From: Pedobacter foliorum
Lineage (GTDB): Bacteria; Bacteroidota; Bacteroidia; Sphingobacteriales; Sphingobacteriaceae
Length of the DNA stretch: 64,000 nucleotides
Reading direction: 5' to 3'
Assembly (NCBI RefSeq): GCF_013266735.1
Contig: NZ_JABSNU010000005.1
Coordinates: 310,001 to 374,000 of the forward strand
In this document: positions 15,077 to 25,026 of the stretch, one piece after another
How positions within the stretch are numbered: position 1 is the stretch's first letter
How the letters are laid out: every line of letters begins with the position of its first letter
Notes under the pieces: model-generated
Databases searched by the model: none
The model's input: only the letters and a program-made list of their open reading frames with translations
Told to the model about the DNA's origin: nothing
Program-made: the position numbers and the translations under genes

Positions 15077-17785
15077 ATGAAAAAAATTAAAGCTTTATTT
15101 CTCGTTATTTCACTAACTGCCACAGTAGCGGTTGCTCAACAGCAAAAAAAGAAAAATTCGGGTACACCGAAAGTAACTGATGTGTGGGTAGTATTTAAAA
15201 CCCACTTTGATTTAGGTTTTACCGATTTACCTGAGAATGTTTTTGCGCGGTATCGTGGTGAGATGATGGATAAGGCTTTAGGTGTTATAGAGAAAAATGC
15301 AACCTTACCTAATAACCAGCACTTCGCATGGACAGTGCCGGGATGGCCTCTTTATGCACAGATTTTAGGCCCTCAGCAAGATCCTGAACGTAAAAAAAGA
15401 ATAGAGAAGGCAGTTAGAGACGGTTCAATTGTACCTCATGGATTGGCATTTACTACTCATACCGAGTCTCTTGATTACGAAGATTTGGTTCGCGGACTTG
15501 GTTATTCTTCTAAAGTTGCCCGTGCTTACGGGCAACCATTACCAATAAGCGCAAAAATGACAGATGTACCCAGCCACTCATGGGTTATGCCAACGCTATT
15601 GAATAATGCAGGGATCAGGTTTTTGCAATTGGGATGCAATCCGGCAAGTCAGAGCCCAAGGTTTCCTCAAATGTTTTGGTGGGAGGGAGCTGATGGTTCT
15701 AAAATCTTATGTCAATACACATCTGATTACGGATCCGGAATAAAAGCACCATCAGATTGGCCATCCAGGAATTACCTGGCTATGATTATGACCGGCGACA
15801 ATCACGGGCCGCCAAATAAAGACGAAGTTGAAGTTATAATTGCCCAGATAAATAAAGAAATGCCTGATGCAAAAGTACATCTTGGCACTCTTGATGACTT
15901 TGCAAAAGCAGTTTTGGCCGAAAAACCTGATTTGCCAACTGTCAAAGGCGATACCCCTGACTCATGGATTCATGGTTTACTTTCAAATCCTGTAGAGGCG
16001 AAAATCGGACGTAACATCCGTCCTTTGGAATCAGCTCTTGACGGGTTAAATACACAGATGGGAACATGGGGAGTACCTGTTAAAAGCATTTCGGCTAAAC
16101 TGGATAAAGCTTATGAGCAGAGTCTTTTATATGCCGAACATACATGGGGCATGAATGCAGAGTATGGCCCACGTTATAGCTATGGCGACGATTGGAAAAA
16201 ATGGTTAGCTGAAGCTGCTGCAGAACCTGAACCTGAAAATGGTGATTTTTCTAAGCTTAAAAACAGCGATGCACATAATACAAGTACAGGAAGTAAAAAG
16301 AAATGGCTGCATTCTTATGATGTAAAACGACAATATATCCATAACACAAATGATATCATAAATACTGGCTTAAATACAGATCTTGATTTATTGGCTAAAT
16401 CAGTAAAAGTACCAGGGAAACGTTTGGTGGTATATAATCCATTACCATGGAAAAGATCGGGAATTGTTGAGAATCCATGGAAAAAGGGAAGCTATTTTTA
16501 CGTTAATGAAATTGCGCCATCCGGCTATGTTACCTATTCTCAAAATGAGATAAAGGAATCGGCCATTACAACTGATCGTCAATCGGAATTCAATACACCT
16601 TATTTCAAAATAATCTTTGATTTAAAAAGGGGAGGAATATCCTCTTTAGTAGAAAAGAAAACGAATCGTGAATTGGTTGATAGAACCTCTAAATATGTGG
16701 TGGGTCAGTTCTTACACGAGCGTTTCAGTACAAAGGTAGTCGACCAATGGTTTAATGTTTACAGCAGGATAAAAACAGGCTGGGGCCTAAATGATTTAGG
16801 GAAACCTGGTATGCTTGGTGCCGATAAAGCGCCATATATGGCATTTACGCCTAACGATTGGGAAATCTTTGTTGCTCATACTGGTGTTGCAGATGTTGCA
16901 ACACTAACTGCTATTGATACCAAAGGGCTTGCCAAAAAATATACTTTAGTATTCTCATTTCCTAAAAATTCTGCCTATGTAGATGTGGAATGGTTTGTGG
17001 ATGACAAAACACCCGACAAGCAGCCCGAAGGCGGCTGGTTATGTTTCCCTTTTGCGGCAACCGACCCTAAATTTATAGTTGGCCGTTTGGGAGGCCCGAT
17101 AAACCCTGCAACCGATCTTATTTCAGGTAGTAATAAGTATTTGATGGCGGTTAGTTCAGGTGTTTCAATTACCCAAAAAGACAAATCAGGAATGGGACTA
17201 ACACCCAGGGATTCTCCTTTAATTTCATTGGGTGAACCTGGATTGTGGAAGTTTTCTTTAGATTATGTTCCAAAAATACCTGCTGTGTTTGTTAATGTTT
17301 ATAACAACATGTGGAATACCAATTTCCCTTTATGGCAGCAGGGCTCATGGAGTGAGGCAGTGCGTATCTGGCCTATTGATAATAGTACGGAAACTGTGGC
17401 TAACCTGACAGAAAAATCCTGGGAAACTCGTTTGCCATTGCTAACCGGAGTTTCGGATGGTGAAGCCGGACAATTACCTGCAAAAAATGAAGGCATTTCT
17501 ATTTCCAGAAAAGGAGTTTTAGTAACTGCCTTTGGCGAAAATCCAGATGGCAAAGGAATAGTTTTACGCTTATGGGAGCAGAGTGGTATTTCCAATAATG
17601 TTATCGTTAAATTACCTAATGGATCAAAATATAATAAAGCTATTCCAGTTAATCTTCGGGGAGAGGTAATAGGTAAATCAATAAATATTATTGCAGGCAA
17701 ACTGTCTTTCCAACTTAAAGCATTTGCGCCTGCTAGTTTTGTTTTGAGTACCAATGCTTTAGTGAAAAAAGTTGGGGGAGCTTAA
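15077..17785 (+). CDS. DUF5054 / GH38-like secreted glycosidase
   Basis: A 902-residue protein with an N-terminal signal peptide (cut near AVAQ, residue ~20). 'KTHFDLGFTDLP' (His43, Asp45) resembles the metal-binding HxD of GH38 alpha-mannosidases, and 'MTDVPSHSW' (Asp163) is a candidate for the third ligand or nucleophile. 'SWIHGLLSNP' and 'AEHTWGMNAEYGPRYSYGDDW' follow, then a long beta-rich C-terminal half typical of GH38. I recall this group as DUF5054 proteins, distant GH38 relatives of unproven specificity. It begins 10 bp after the preceding hydrolase and ends the AraC-containing operon; the sigma factor gene follows 130 bp later. Confidence 0.7.
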   Translation: MKKIKALFLVISLTATVAVAQQQKKKNSGTPKVTDVWVVFKTHFDLGFTDLPENVFARYRGEMMDKALGVIEKNATLPNNQHFAWTVPGWPLYAQILGPQQDPERKKRIEKAVRDGSIVPHGLAFTTHTESLDYEDLVRGLGYSSKVARAYGQPLPISAKMTDVPSHSWVMPTLLNNAGIRFLQLGCNPASQSPRFPQMFWWEGADGSKILCQYTSDYGSGIKAPSDWPSRNYLAMIMTGDNHGPPNKDEVEVIIAQINKEMPDAKVHLGTLDDFAKAVLAEKPDLPTVKGDTPDSWIHGLLSNPVEAKIGRNIRPLESALDGLNTQMGTWGVPVKSISAKLDKAYEQSLLYAEHTWGMNAEYGPRYSYGDDWKKWLAEAAAEPEPENGDFSKLKNSDAHNTSTGSKKKWLHSYDVKRQYIHNTNDIINTGLNTDLDLLAKSVKVPGKRLVVYNPLPWKRSGIVENPWKKGSYFYVNEIAPSGYVTYSQNEIKESAITTDRQSEFNTPYFKIIFDLKRGGISSLVEKKTNRELVDRTSKYVVGQFLHERFSTKVVDQWFNVYSRIKTGWGLNDLGKPGMLGADKAPYMAFTPNDWEIFVAHTGVADVATLTAIDTKGLAKKYTLVFSFPKNSAYVDVEWFVDDKTPDKQPEGGWLCFPFAATDPKFIVGRLGGPINPATDLISGSNKYLMAVSSGVSITQKDKSGMGLTPRDSPLISLGEPGLWKFSLDYVPKIPAVFVNVYNNMWNTNFPLWQQGSWSEAVRIWPIDNSTETVANLTEKSWETRLPLLTGVSDGEAGQLPAKNEGISISRKGVLVTAFGENPDGKGIVLRLWEQSGISNNVIVKLPNGSKYNKAIPVNLRGEVIGKSINIIAGKLSFQLKAFAPASFVLSTNALVKKVGGA

Positions 17786-17915
17786 GGTTATGATAAGGAA
17801 TTAATAGAAAAGATAAGTATCTATTTTAGATTCGATGATAATTGATTGAACAGTTGATTAAAATATTTATATTAGAGATGTTGTATCTCTGGACAAATTT
17901 AGGGCTTTATGGTAT

Positions 17916-18530
17916 ATGTTACGATTGGATAAGCAAAATGCTATTGAAGACAATTTACTGTTAGCGCAGATTTTTGCCGGTGATGAACGGGCATTTAATC
18001 AAATGTACTATCAGACCAATAAAAACATTTATAATGCTGTAATGGCTTATGTGAAAAATGAGCACATAGCTATTGAACTTGTGCAACGAGTTTATGTTAA
18101 ATTCTGGAACAATCGTCAGAAATTAAAAGATGTAAATAGTTTAAAGGATTATCTTTTTATTATCGCCAAAAATTTAACGCTTGATCATTTTAAGAAAATG
18201 ACTAAAGAAACTAAGTTTTTTGCTGAACTAACCCTAAGAGAAAGTGATGCTATAAATACAACTGATGAAAAGATCGAACAAATAGAGTACGATAAATTAT
18301 TGCAGAATGCGATAGGACAACTACCTCCCCAGCAAAAGGAAGCATGGCTTTTGGTTAATGAACAAGAACTTAGTTATGCCGAAACTGCTGTAAAAATGAA
18401 TATCTCTAAATTAACCGTAAAACGGCATTTAGAGCTAAGTCGCAAAAGTGTACGCGATTATTTTAAATCACACATTGATACCGTCATAAGTATCTCCTTT
18501 CTTGCCGTTTTAATTATTTTTTTTTCCTGA
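17916..18530 (+). CDS. ECF RNA polymerase sigma factor (Bacteroidota PUL type)
   Basis: A 204-residue sigma-70 family protein. Region 2 is visible at ~20-85 ('FNQMYYQTNKNIYNAVMAYVKNEHIAIELVQRVYVKFW', the core-binding and -10 recognition region) and region 4 at ~125-180 ('LPPQQKEAWLLVNEQELSYAETAVKMNISKLTVKRHLELS'). It ends in a hydrophobic tail (~188-203) that could associate with the membrane. It is the first gene of the classical sigma-FecR-SusC-SusD series, so it should drive transcription of SusCD and downstream genes when the anti-sigma factor signals substrate import. Confidence 0.95.
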   Translation: MLRLDKQNAIEDNLLLAQIFAGDERAFNQMYYQTNKNIYNAVMAYVKNEHIAIELVQRVYVKFWNNRQKLKDVNSLKDYLFIIAKNLTLDHFKKMTKETKFFAELTLRESDAINTTDEKIEQIEYDKLLQNAIGQLPPQQKEAWLLVNEQELSYAETAVKMNISKLTVKRHLELSRKSVRDYFKSHIDTVISISFLAVLIIFFS

Positions 18531-18581
18531 TTGGGCCATTTGCATTTTTGAATCGTCTTTAGTTAAAATACGATTACAATA

Positions 18582-19757
18582 ATGAACAGAGCCCGTTTTC
18601 ATATCCTATTACAATACTTTAAAGAAAATCTCATTTCTGAGGAAGAATGGCATGAACTGCTGACGATGATAAAAACCGGTCGTTATGACAACCAGTTGGA
18701 AGATGATATCCTAATTTCTCTAGACAGCATGGGAAAGAGAAATAACTGGACAACAGATATTGAACAAAAAATATGGGCTGGTATTCAAAACGAAATAAAA
18801 ACACCTTCCAAAAGTTCTAATTACAAATTATGGATGGCTGCGGCAGCCATTCTTCTGATGATGCTTGCTGCAGGATTAATTTTCTTTAAATCCGAACATT
18901 TACAGTCTATTAAAGCAATTACTGCTTTCAAGAAACAGGATATCCTGCCTGGAGGAAATAAGGCCATTCTTACATTACCAAATGGTGAGCGTGTAGTATT
19001 AACTGACTCAACCATTAATCAACTTGCAAATCAAAATGGAGGGTCAATAATAAAAGCCGCTAACGGTATCCTTATTTATAAGGCAAATGCTTTAGCCGGA
19101 AATTCTGAAACAGGAGAAGCGACCTTTAGTACCATAAGTACACCTCGAGGAGGGCAATACCAGATAGTCTTACCAGATGGTACTCATGTATGGTTAAATG
19201 CAGCATCATCACTTAAATTCCCTGCTGCTTTTAAAGGGAAAAAGCGTTTGGTAGAACTTAATGGAGAGGCTTATTTTGAAGTAGCAAAAAACAAAGAGAT
19301 GCCATTTATAGTTCATACTGAAAATCAGGAAGTAGAAGTATTAGGTACTCATTTTAACATCAATAGCTATGCTGATGAAGCATCCACAAAAACAACTTTA
19401 CTGGAAGGTTCAGTTAAGGTAACAGCTCAGGGCAACCAAAAAGTGCTTACTCCGGGCGATCAGGCTCAGATTAACAAAAATACTAGAGAGATTAAAGTTA
19501 TGCCGGTTAGTCTGGAAGAAGCCGTTGCATGGAAAAATGGTTATTTCGTATTTAATGATGAAAAATTGGAAAGCATAATGCATCGCGTGTCCAGATGGTA
19601 CGACGTGGATTATGAATTTGAAGGCAAGCAAGGGAATTTATCCTTTTTAGGTGTAATAGAAAGAACAAAAAATATATCATCCTTATTAAAAGTGTTAGAA
19701 TCAACAGGGAATGTTCACTTTAAAATAGAAGGGAGGAAAATTATCGTTATGCCATAA
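18582..19757 (+). CDS. FecR-family anti-sigma factor
   Basis: A 391-residue inner-membrane protein: a cytoplasmic N-terminal part (1-80) that would bind the sigma factor, one membrane segment (~83-102, 'LWMAAAAILLMMLAAGLIFF'), and a periplasmic FecR domain (~180-280, 'STPRGGQYQIVLPDGTHVWLNAASSLKFP', 'VELNGEAYFEVAKN', 'VLGTHFNI.SY'), ending in a DUF4974-like secretin/TonB-type domain (~325-391, 'ESIMHRVSRWYDVDYEFEG'). It receives the signal from the N-terminal STN domain of the SusC encoded next and releases the sigma factor. It follows the sigma gene by 51 bp. Confidence 0.95.
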   Translation: MNRARFHILLQYFKENLISEEEWHELLTMIKTGRYDNQLEDDILISLDSMGKRNNWTTDIEQKIWAGIQNEIKTPSKSSNYKLWMAAAAILLMMLAAGLIFFKSEHLQSIKAITAFKKQDILPGGNKAILTLPNGERVVLTDSTINQLANQNGGSIIKAANGILIYKANALAGNSETGEATFSTISTPRGGQYQIVLPDGTHVWLNAASSLKFPAAFKGKKRLVELNGEAYFEVAKNKEMPFIVHTENQEVEVLGTHFNINSYADEASTKTTLLEGSVKVTAQGNQKVLTPGDQAQINKNTREIKVMPVSLEEAVAWKNGYFVFNDEKLESIMHRVSRWYDVDYEFEGKQGNLSFLGVIERTKNISSLLKVLESTGNVHFKIEGRKIIVMP

Positions 19758-19931
19758 CAAATACAGAACTAACGGTAGTTTAAACAAAGTCAGGGATGCT
19801 CGAACACCCCCGACCGATGTTTGGATATGCCATGATAAAAATTCAGCTCAACAACTAATCAATTTATCGACGAGACTTTCTCTATTAAAAGAGGAAAGAA
19901 TTTCGTTGTGCCACCAAAACAAACCAAATGT

Positions 19932-22900
19932 ATGAAATTTTACGATCAATTCAGATTTAAGCTGCTTGCTTTAAATTCTGGACAAATTATACGTATAATG
20001 AGGCTAACCATTCTCATATTAGTAACATGCTTACTCCAGGTAAGTGCTTCAACCAAAGCACAAAAGATATCCCTGAGCGAAAAAAATGCTTCGCTGGAAA
20101 CCATTATCCGGAAAATCAGAAGCCAAACCAGTTATTATTTTATTGGCAATACAGATCTAATCAGAAAAGCTAATCTTATAAACATTAATGTAAAGAATGC
20201 ATCAATTGAAGATGCGCTTAATCAATGTTTTTTAAATCAGTCTCTGGCTTATTCTATTGTTGATAAGACTGTTGTAATTAAAACAAGGAATATACTTTCC
20301 CTGTCGCAATTAATTGGACAGAAAATACTGATAAAAGGTAAAGTCACGGATGAAAACGGTAATTCACTTACAGGAGCTTCTGTGAAAGTAGAAGGTACTG
20401 AGATTGCAGCGACAACCAACCCAAATGGCGAATTTCAAGTAGATGTTCCGGATAACGGTGCTATCTTACTGGTTTCCTATGTAGGATATGAAGTTATGCG
20501 TTTAAAAGTGCAAGAAGGTACGGTTATGAATATCCGACTTAAGCCTCAGTTGCGCGATTTAACTGAAGTCGTAGTAATCGGTTACGGAAGCAAGCGTAAA
20601 ACAGAAATTACTAGTTCAATTGCATCTGTAAATGTAAACGAACTTAGCGCAAATGCTTCTAACAACGTAACTGATGCACTTCAGGGACGTGTTGCCGGTG
20701 TATTAATAGAATCAAGTACTGGTGCACCCGGTTCAAAGTCAAACATCACAATTCGTGGAACAGGAACTCTAGGTTCCAATGGCCCATTGGTTGTTATTGA
20801 TGGAATGCCTTTTGGTAGTTTGGATGGATTAAATCCTTCTGATATACAGAATATTGAGGTATTGAAAGATGCTGCGGCTGCCAGTATTTACGGATCAAGA
20901 GCTGCAGGTGGAGTTATCTTAGTTACTACAAAATTGGGCAGAAAGAATACAGAGCCTAAAGTTCAATTTAATGCAGTTTACAGTAGTCAATCTATTGCTA
21001 AGCGTATGGACGTGCTTAATGGTGAGCAATGGACTAAATTATTAAATTCTGTTGGAGGAAGTTTCCCTGCTTATAATGGCACGAATACCAATTGGCAGGA
21101 TGAAATTTTTAGAAATGCTCCAATTTACAAAGCCAATGCTGACGTTACCGGAGGATCAGAACATTTTCAATATAGCTTATCTGGAAGCTATCTGAACCAA
21201 AAAGGTACGATCATAAAAACTGATTTCAACAGCGCTAATTTCAGAGCGAAATCGGTATATGAAAAAGGTCGGATAAGAATTGGGGAGACCTTTATTTACA
21301 ATAAAACCGGCGAACGTACGCTACCTCCGGGAGGAGATCAATCTCACAGTAATATATTGAGTGCATTGATTGTACCGCCAACTGTTCCTGTTTATAATGC
21401 TGCAAACCAGCCAGGTGGTTGGGGTGGGGTAAACTCAGGCATGAAGAATCTATCAAATCCAGTAGCTATTTTGAATTCTAGTGATTATAGAAACAACAAC
21501 AGCTCAGTAACTGCTGACGTCTTTGCAGAAATTAGATTGATTGATCAATTGAAGTATAAAATCAATGGTGCAATCTCAGAAAGCAGAGGCTTTGGTAATA
21601 ATTATGACTATGCATATAATGATGGTAATGTAATACTTGCCAAACCAAGACTAAGTCAAAGTAGCGGAGTTTCTAGTTCATGGTTATTAGAACATACCCT
21701 TAGTTATGATAAAAAGCTTGGATTGCATAATATTTCAGTGCTTGCCGGTTTTACCGCTCAAAAGGATACGAGCAATAATTTTAGTGCAAATGGAAATAAC
21801 CTCCCAAATGGAGTTTATTCATTTGGATCTGAGAAATCAAACCAATCAGTAGGAGGAGATTTAGCAGATGTAAGAAGGGAATCTCTTATTGGAAGGGTTT
21901 CTTATTCTTATGATTCAAGGTACATGATCAGTGGATCAATTCGTAGAGATGGATCTTCTAAGTTTGGCGAAGGTTACTATTACGGGGTGTTTCCGGCAGT
22001 ATCTGCAGGTTGGAATATCAGCAATGAAAAGTTTTATGGTAATTCAGGGATTTCCGCATTTATGAACTCATTGAAAATTAGAGGTAGTGTTGGTTTGCTG
22101 GGAAATGATCAGATACCAAACTATTCTACAATTAATGGGATTAGTAACAACTTAAACTTTGCTACCAATGGAGGTGTGATAGTAGGATCTATTCCTAGTG
22201 GAAATGCTTCTCCACGAAATTTAAGATGGGAAGAATCAAAATCAGTTGATGCAGGTCTTGATGCAACATTTCTTAACGGAAAAATGTCATTGGTGTTCGA
22301 CTGGTATAATAAAACAGCTAGCGGCGTATTGTTAAAAGTTCCAATACCTCTTAGTACAGGGATTACTGGTGATCCACCAACAGTTAATGCAGGTACAATT
22401 AATAACAAAGGAATAGAGTTGGCTTTGGATTACTCAGATGTAGCCGGTGAATTTTCTTATAAAATAGGCTGGAATATGACTACCATGCGCAACAGAATGA
22501 CCGCCATTACTATAGGAAGTGGTAATCAGGAATTTGGCGATTTAGAACGCGCTAAGGTTGGCAATCCGATAGGAAGTTTCTTCTTGATCAAAACAGACGG
22601 CATATTTAAATCACAAGCAGAGATTGATGCGTATAAAGGTTCAAACGGTCAAAAAATACAACCTAATGCTGCACCTGGCGATATAAAATTCGTTGATTTC
22701 GACAATAATGGTAAAATTGATAACAATGATCAACAATATACCGGAAGTCCTATTCCAACTCTTGAAACAGGAATTGCGGCTACATTGGGCTGGAGGAATT
22801 TTGATTTTAATTTATTGGTGCAAGGGGTTTTTGGAAATAAAATCTATAATGGTGGCAGAATCTGGACAGAGCAAATGACAGCTTATACCAATTTATCTAC

Positions 22901-23255
22901 CTCTGTTTTAAATGCCTGGACTCCTGATAACAGCGGTTCAAATTTCCCAAGATTCACACTTGCAGATGTAAATTTAAATTCTCGTGGAAATAGTGATCGT
23001 TGGTTAGAAAACGGTGCTTATGTTAGGGTAAAAAGGCTTGAATTAGGGTATACAGTAGCTGAAGATATTGCAAAACGTTTAAACGTTGGGAAAATCAGAG
23101 CATATCTTTCAGGTCAAAATTTGTTTACTTTTTCAAAATACAAAGGGTATAATCCGGATTTAGGAAATGATGGTGATCCACTTAAACGAGGTTTCGATAG
23201 CGGAGGATACCCACTGCAACGAATTGTTTCTGTAGGCTTAAACGTATCTTTTTAA
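19932..23255 (+). CDS. SusC/RagA TonB-dependent outer-membrane transporter with STN signalling domain
   Basis: A 1107-residue protein. ATG 19932 is chosen; a GTG at 19908 in frame would add eight residues without improving the signal. After the signal peptide (cut ~ residue 43, STKAQ) come an STN domain (~46-117, 'ISLSEKNASLETIIRKIRSQTSYYF'), a carboxypeptidase-D-like domain (~133-205), a TonB-box-like 'TEVVVIGYGS', the plug (~222-340, 'VDALQGRVAGV'-type motif and 'DIQNIEVLKDAAAASIYGSRAAGGVI') and a 22-strand barrel ending in Phe. The STN domain matches regulation through the neighbouring FecR and sigma factor. With the SusD encoded 19 bp downstream it forms the importer for the PUL B glycan. 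Confidence 0.97.
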   Translation: MKFYDQFRFKLLALNSGQIIRIMRLTILILVTCLLQVSASTKAQKISLSEKNASLETIIRKIRSQTSYYFIGNTDLIRKANLININVKNASIEDALNQCFLNQSLAYSIVDKTVVIKTRNILSLSQLIGQKILIKGKVTDENGNSLTGASVKVEGTEIAATTNPNGEFQVDVPDNGAILLVSYVGYEVMRLKVQEGTVMNIRLKPQLRDLTEVVVIGYGSKRKTEITSSIASVNVNELSANASNNVTDALQGRVAGVLIESSTGAPGSKSNITIRGTGTLGSNGPLVVIDGMPFGSLDGLNPSDIQNIEVLKDAAAASIYGSRAAGGVILVTTKLGRKNTEPKVQFNAVYSSQSIAKRMDVLNGEQWTKLLNSVGGSFPAYNGTNTNWQDEIFRNAPIYKANADVTGGSEHFQYSLSGSYLNQKGTIIKTDFNSANFRAKSVYEKGRIRIGETFIYNKTGERTLPPGGDQSHSNILSALIVPPTVPVYNAANQPGGWGGVNSGMKNLSNPVAILNSSDYRNNNSSVTADVFAEIRLIDQLKYKINGAISESRGFGNNYDYAYNDGNVILAKPRLSQSSGVSSSWLLEHTLSYDKKLGLHNISVLAGFTAQKDTSNNFSANGNNLPNGVYSFGSEKSNQSVGGDLADVRRESLIGRVSYSYDSRYMISGSIRRDGSSKFGEGYYYGVFPAVSAGWNISNEKFYGNSGISAFMNSLKIRGSVGLLGNDQIPNYSTINGISNNLNFATNGGVIVGSIPSGNASPRNLRWEESKSVDAGLDATFLNGKMSLVFDWYNKTASGVLLKVPIPLSTGITGDPPTVNAGTINNKGIELALDYSDVAGEFSYKIGWNMTTMRNRMTAITIGSGNQEFGDLERAKVGNPIGSFFLIKTDGIFKSQAEIDAYKGSNGQKIQPNAAPGDIKFVDFDNNGKIDNNDQQYTGSPIPTLETGIAATLGWRNFDFNLLVQGVFGNKIYNGGRIWTEQMTAYTNLSTSVLNAWTPDNSGSNFPRFTLADVNLNSRGNSDRWLENGAYVRVKRLELGYTVAEDIAKRLNVGKIRAYLSGQNLFTFSKYKGYNPDLGNDGDPLKRGFDSGGYPLQRIVSVGLNVSF

Positions 23256-23274
23256 CTGAATAATTAAAGGAATT

Positions 23275-24918
23275 ATGAATAAAAATATAATTAAAACAAT
23301 GGCAGTGGCACTTCCGCTTGCGTTGTTAACGATATATGGTTGTAAAAAAGATTTTCTTAAAACAACGAATCCAAATAAAATTACTGAAGAAAAATTCTGG
23401 AAAACCGAAGCTGATTTAAAGTCGGCAGTAGCTTCCGTTTATAGTCTTTTACGTCAGCCTTTGTACGGCTATTGGGGAGCATTTACGGGTATCCAAAATA
23501 TAAATTCATTGGGCGATGATGTGCTTACATTTCCGGGTGGAGAAGCCGCTACTACTAACATCGCTTTATTTACAAATGAAGCTACAAATTCAGATGCAGC
23601 TTCTACTTTTTCATCACTTTATAAATCAATTTATCGCGCTAATTTGGTGTTGGCCAATGCCGATAAGGTGGGGATCAGCGATGATTTGAAAAAGTCATAT
23701 ATTGCTGAAACCAAATTTCTACGTGGACTTTGTTACTTTACATTGGCCTCTAATTTCGGAGATGTACCACTTATTCTTACCCCGGCAAAAACTGCCGATG
23801 ATCAATTTAAGCCAAGTAACCCTGTGTCGGAGGTTTATGCACAGGTAATTTTGGATCTTACAGATGCTATGAATGGCTTGCCTCCCACAAGGCCTTCTGC
23901 AGATTTGGGGAGAGCCACAAGTGGTGCTGCAGTTGCTTATTTAGGTAAAGCCTATCTGTATACCAAAGATTATCAAAAAGCCCAGACTACTTTAGCCTTG
24001 CTAAATACAGCCCCATATTCTTATGATTTGATCTCAGATTATTCGGAAAATTTTACCGATAAAAATGAGTTCAACAAGGAAGCTGTATTTCAGTGGGTAT
24101 ATGGTCCGTTTGGTGATCCGTATGGCCCATGGGGTGTAGAAGGTTCAAACTCACCTATGTATAATTATTTACCTCAGCTGATTGGTCCTCCTGCCGGAGG
24201 TGGTTGGTTTAAATATGTGCCAACCAATTATTTAACTGATCAATTTATGTTGGAAAAAAGACCTGCCGGCTCAGATACTAAATTCGACAAAAGGATGTAT
24301 TATACCTTATCATGGAAACACTCGAATTTCGGAGAAGCGGATGTGAAATGGTATGGAGGCACTAAAACTTTTGATGACCTTTGGACATCTGCTCAGGCTA
24401 ATATATCCAAAATCGACCCTAAATCATTGTTGGATATCTCCGGTACTAACCAGTTCTTAATTAATAAATTTACCAATGGTTGGAGCGGTAAAGAGAGTGC
24501 AGATAATTATTGGTCTGCAACGCCTTCAACTGCTAATAATGTTATTATGCGTTATGCAGAGGTATTATTGATGCATGCCGAAGCTGCTGCCCAAAATGGG
24601 GATTTAGCTAAAGCAATAGCCGATATTAACAGAATTAGAGTAAGAGCCGGCCTGCCGGAAAAAACGAGCGCAAATCTTCCTGATTTAACCAGTGTAATGA
24701 ATGAACTTAGTCATCAAAAATTGTTAGAAATGTTTTTTGAACAAAATAGATGGCAAGATTTAAAACGTTGGTATAACCCTGCTCAGTTAAAAGCACATTT
24801 TACGGGAACAAATAAGCAAGGTGCCCAATATTTACAGCCTAGGAACTATATTTTCCCAATTCCGACAGGTGAGTTACAAACTAATAACAAAATTGAACAG
24901 AATCCTTTGTGGAGATAG
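23275..24918 (+). CDS. SusD/RagB-family substrate-binding lipoprotein
   Basis: A 547-residue lipoprotein (lipobox IYGC, Cys23, followed by KKDFL). The N-terminal SusD-like domain reads 'EEKFWKTEADLKSAVASVYSLLR' and 'TKFLRGLCYFTLASNFGDVPLIL', with the TPR-type helices typical of the family. The C-terminal part contains 'IMRYAEVLLMHAEAAAQNGD', 'INRIRVRAGLP' and 'LEMFFEQNRWQDLKRW'. It caps the SusC encoded 19 bp upstream and binds the glycan on the cell surface. The two form a single transcription unit with the sigma/FecR-dependent SusC. Confidence 0.96.
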   Translation: MNKNIIKTMAVALPLALLTIYGCKKDFLKTTNPNKITEEKFWKTEADLKSAVASVYSLLRQPLYGYWGAFTGIQNINSLGDDVLTFPGGEAATTNIALFTNEATNSDAASTFSSLYKSIYRANLVLANADKVGISDDLKKSYIAETKFLRGLCYFTLASNFGDVPLILTPAKTADDQFKPSNPVSEVYAQVILDLTDAMNGLPPTRPSADLGRATSGAAVAYLGKAYLYTKDYQKAQTTLALLNTAPYSYDLISDYSENFTDKNEFNKEAVFQWVYGPFGDPYGPWGVEGSNSPMYNYLPQLIGPPAGGGWFKYVPTNYLTDQFMLEKRPAGSDTKFDKRMYYTLSWKHSNFGEADVKWYGGTKTFDDLWTSAQANISKIDPKSLLDISGTNQFLINKFTNGWSGKESADNYWSATPSTANNVIMRYAEVLLMHAEAAAQNGDLAKAIADINRIRVRAGLPEKTSANLPDLTSVMNELSHQKLLEMFFEQNRWQDLKRWYNPAQLKAHFTGTNKQGAQYLQPRNYIFPIPTGELQTNNKIEQNPLWR

Positions 24919-24948
24919 TTCTTTAATTAATTAGGCGCTCAAAAAGGT

Positions 24949-24985
24949 AGGTCGTCATTATGAATTTGTTTCAGAATGACGACCT
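24949..24985. repeat. REP-like hairpin after SusD
   Basis: An 11-bp perfect inverted repeat (24949-24959 AGGTCGTCATT with 24975-24985) around a 15-nt loop. The inner part GTCATtaTGAATTTgTTTCAGaAT is the same family as the arms of the nested repeat at 54572-54652, differing at about four positions. It is not followed by a good T tract, so it may stabilise the SusCD transcript or partly terminate it rather than act as a strong terminator. Confidence 0.6.
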
Positions 24986-25026
24986 TATCTTTAAATCCAC
25001 AGATTTATAATCAAATATTATACTAA

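Noticed and set aside
17874..17890. AGAGAT/ATCTCT hairpin before the sigma factor gene
   Set aside because: A 6-bp AT-rich stem of this kind is expected by chance; there is no T tract or operator pattern.
19908..19931. GTG start for SusC
   Set aside because: ATG 19932 gives a complete signal peptide; the eight extra residues have no support.
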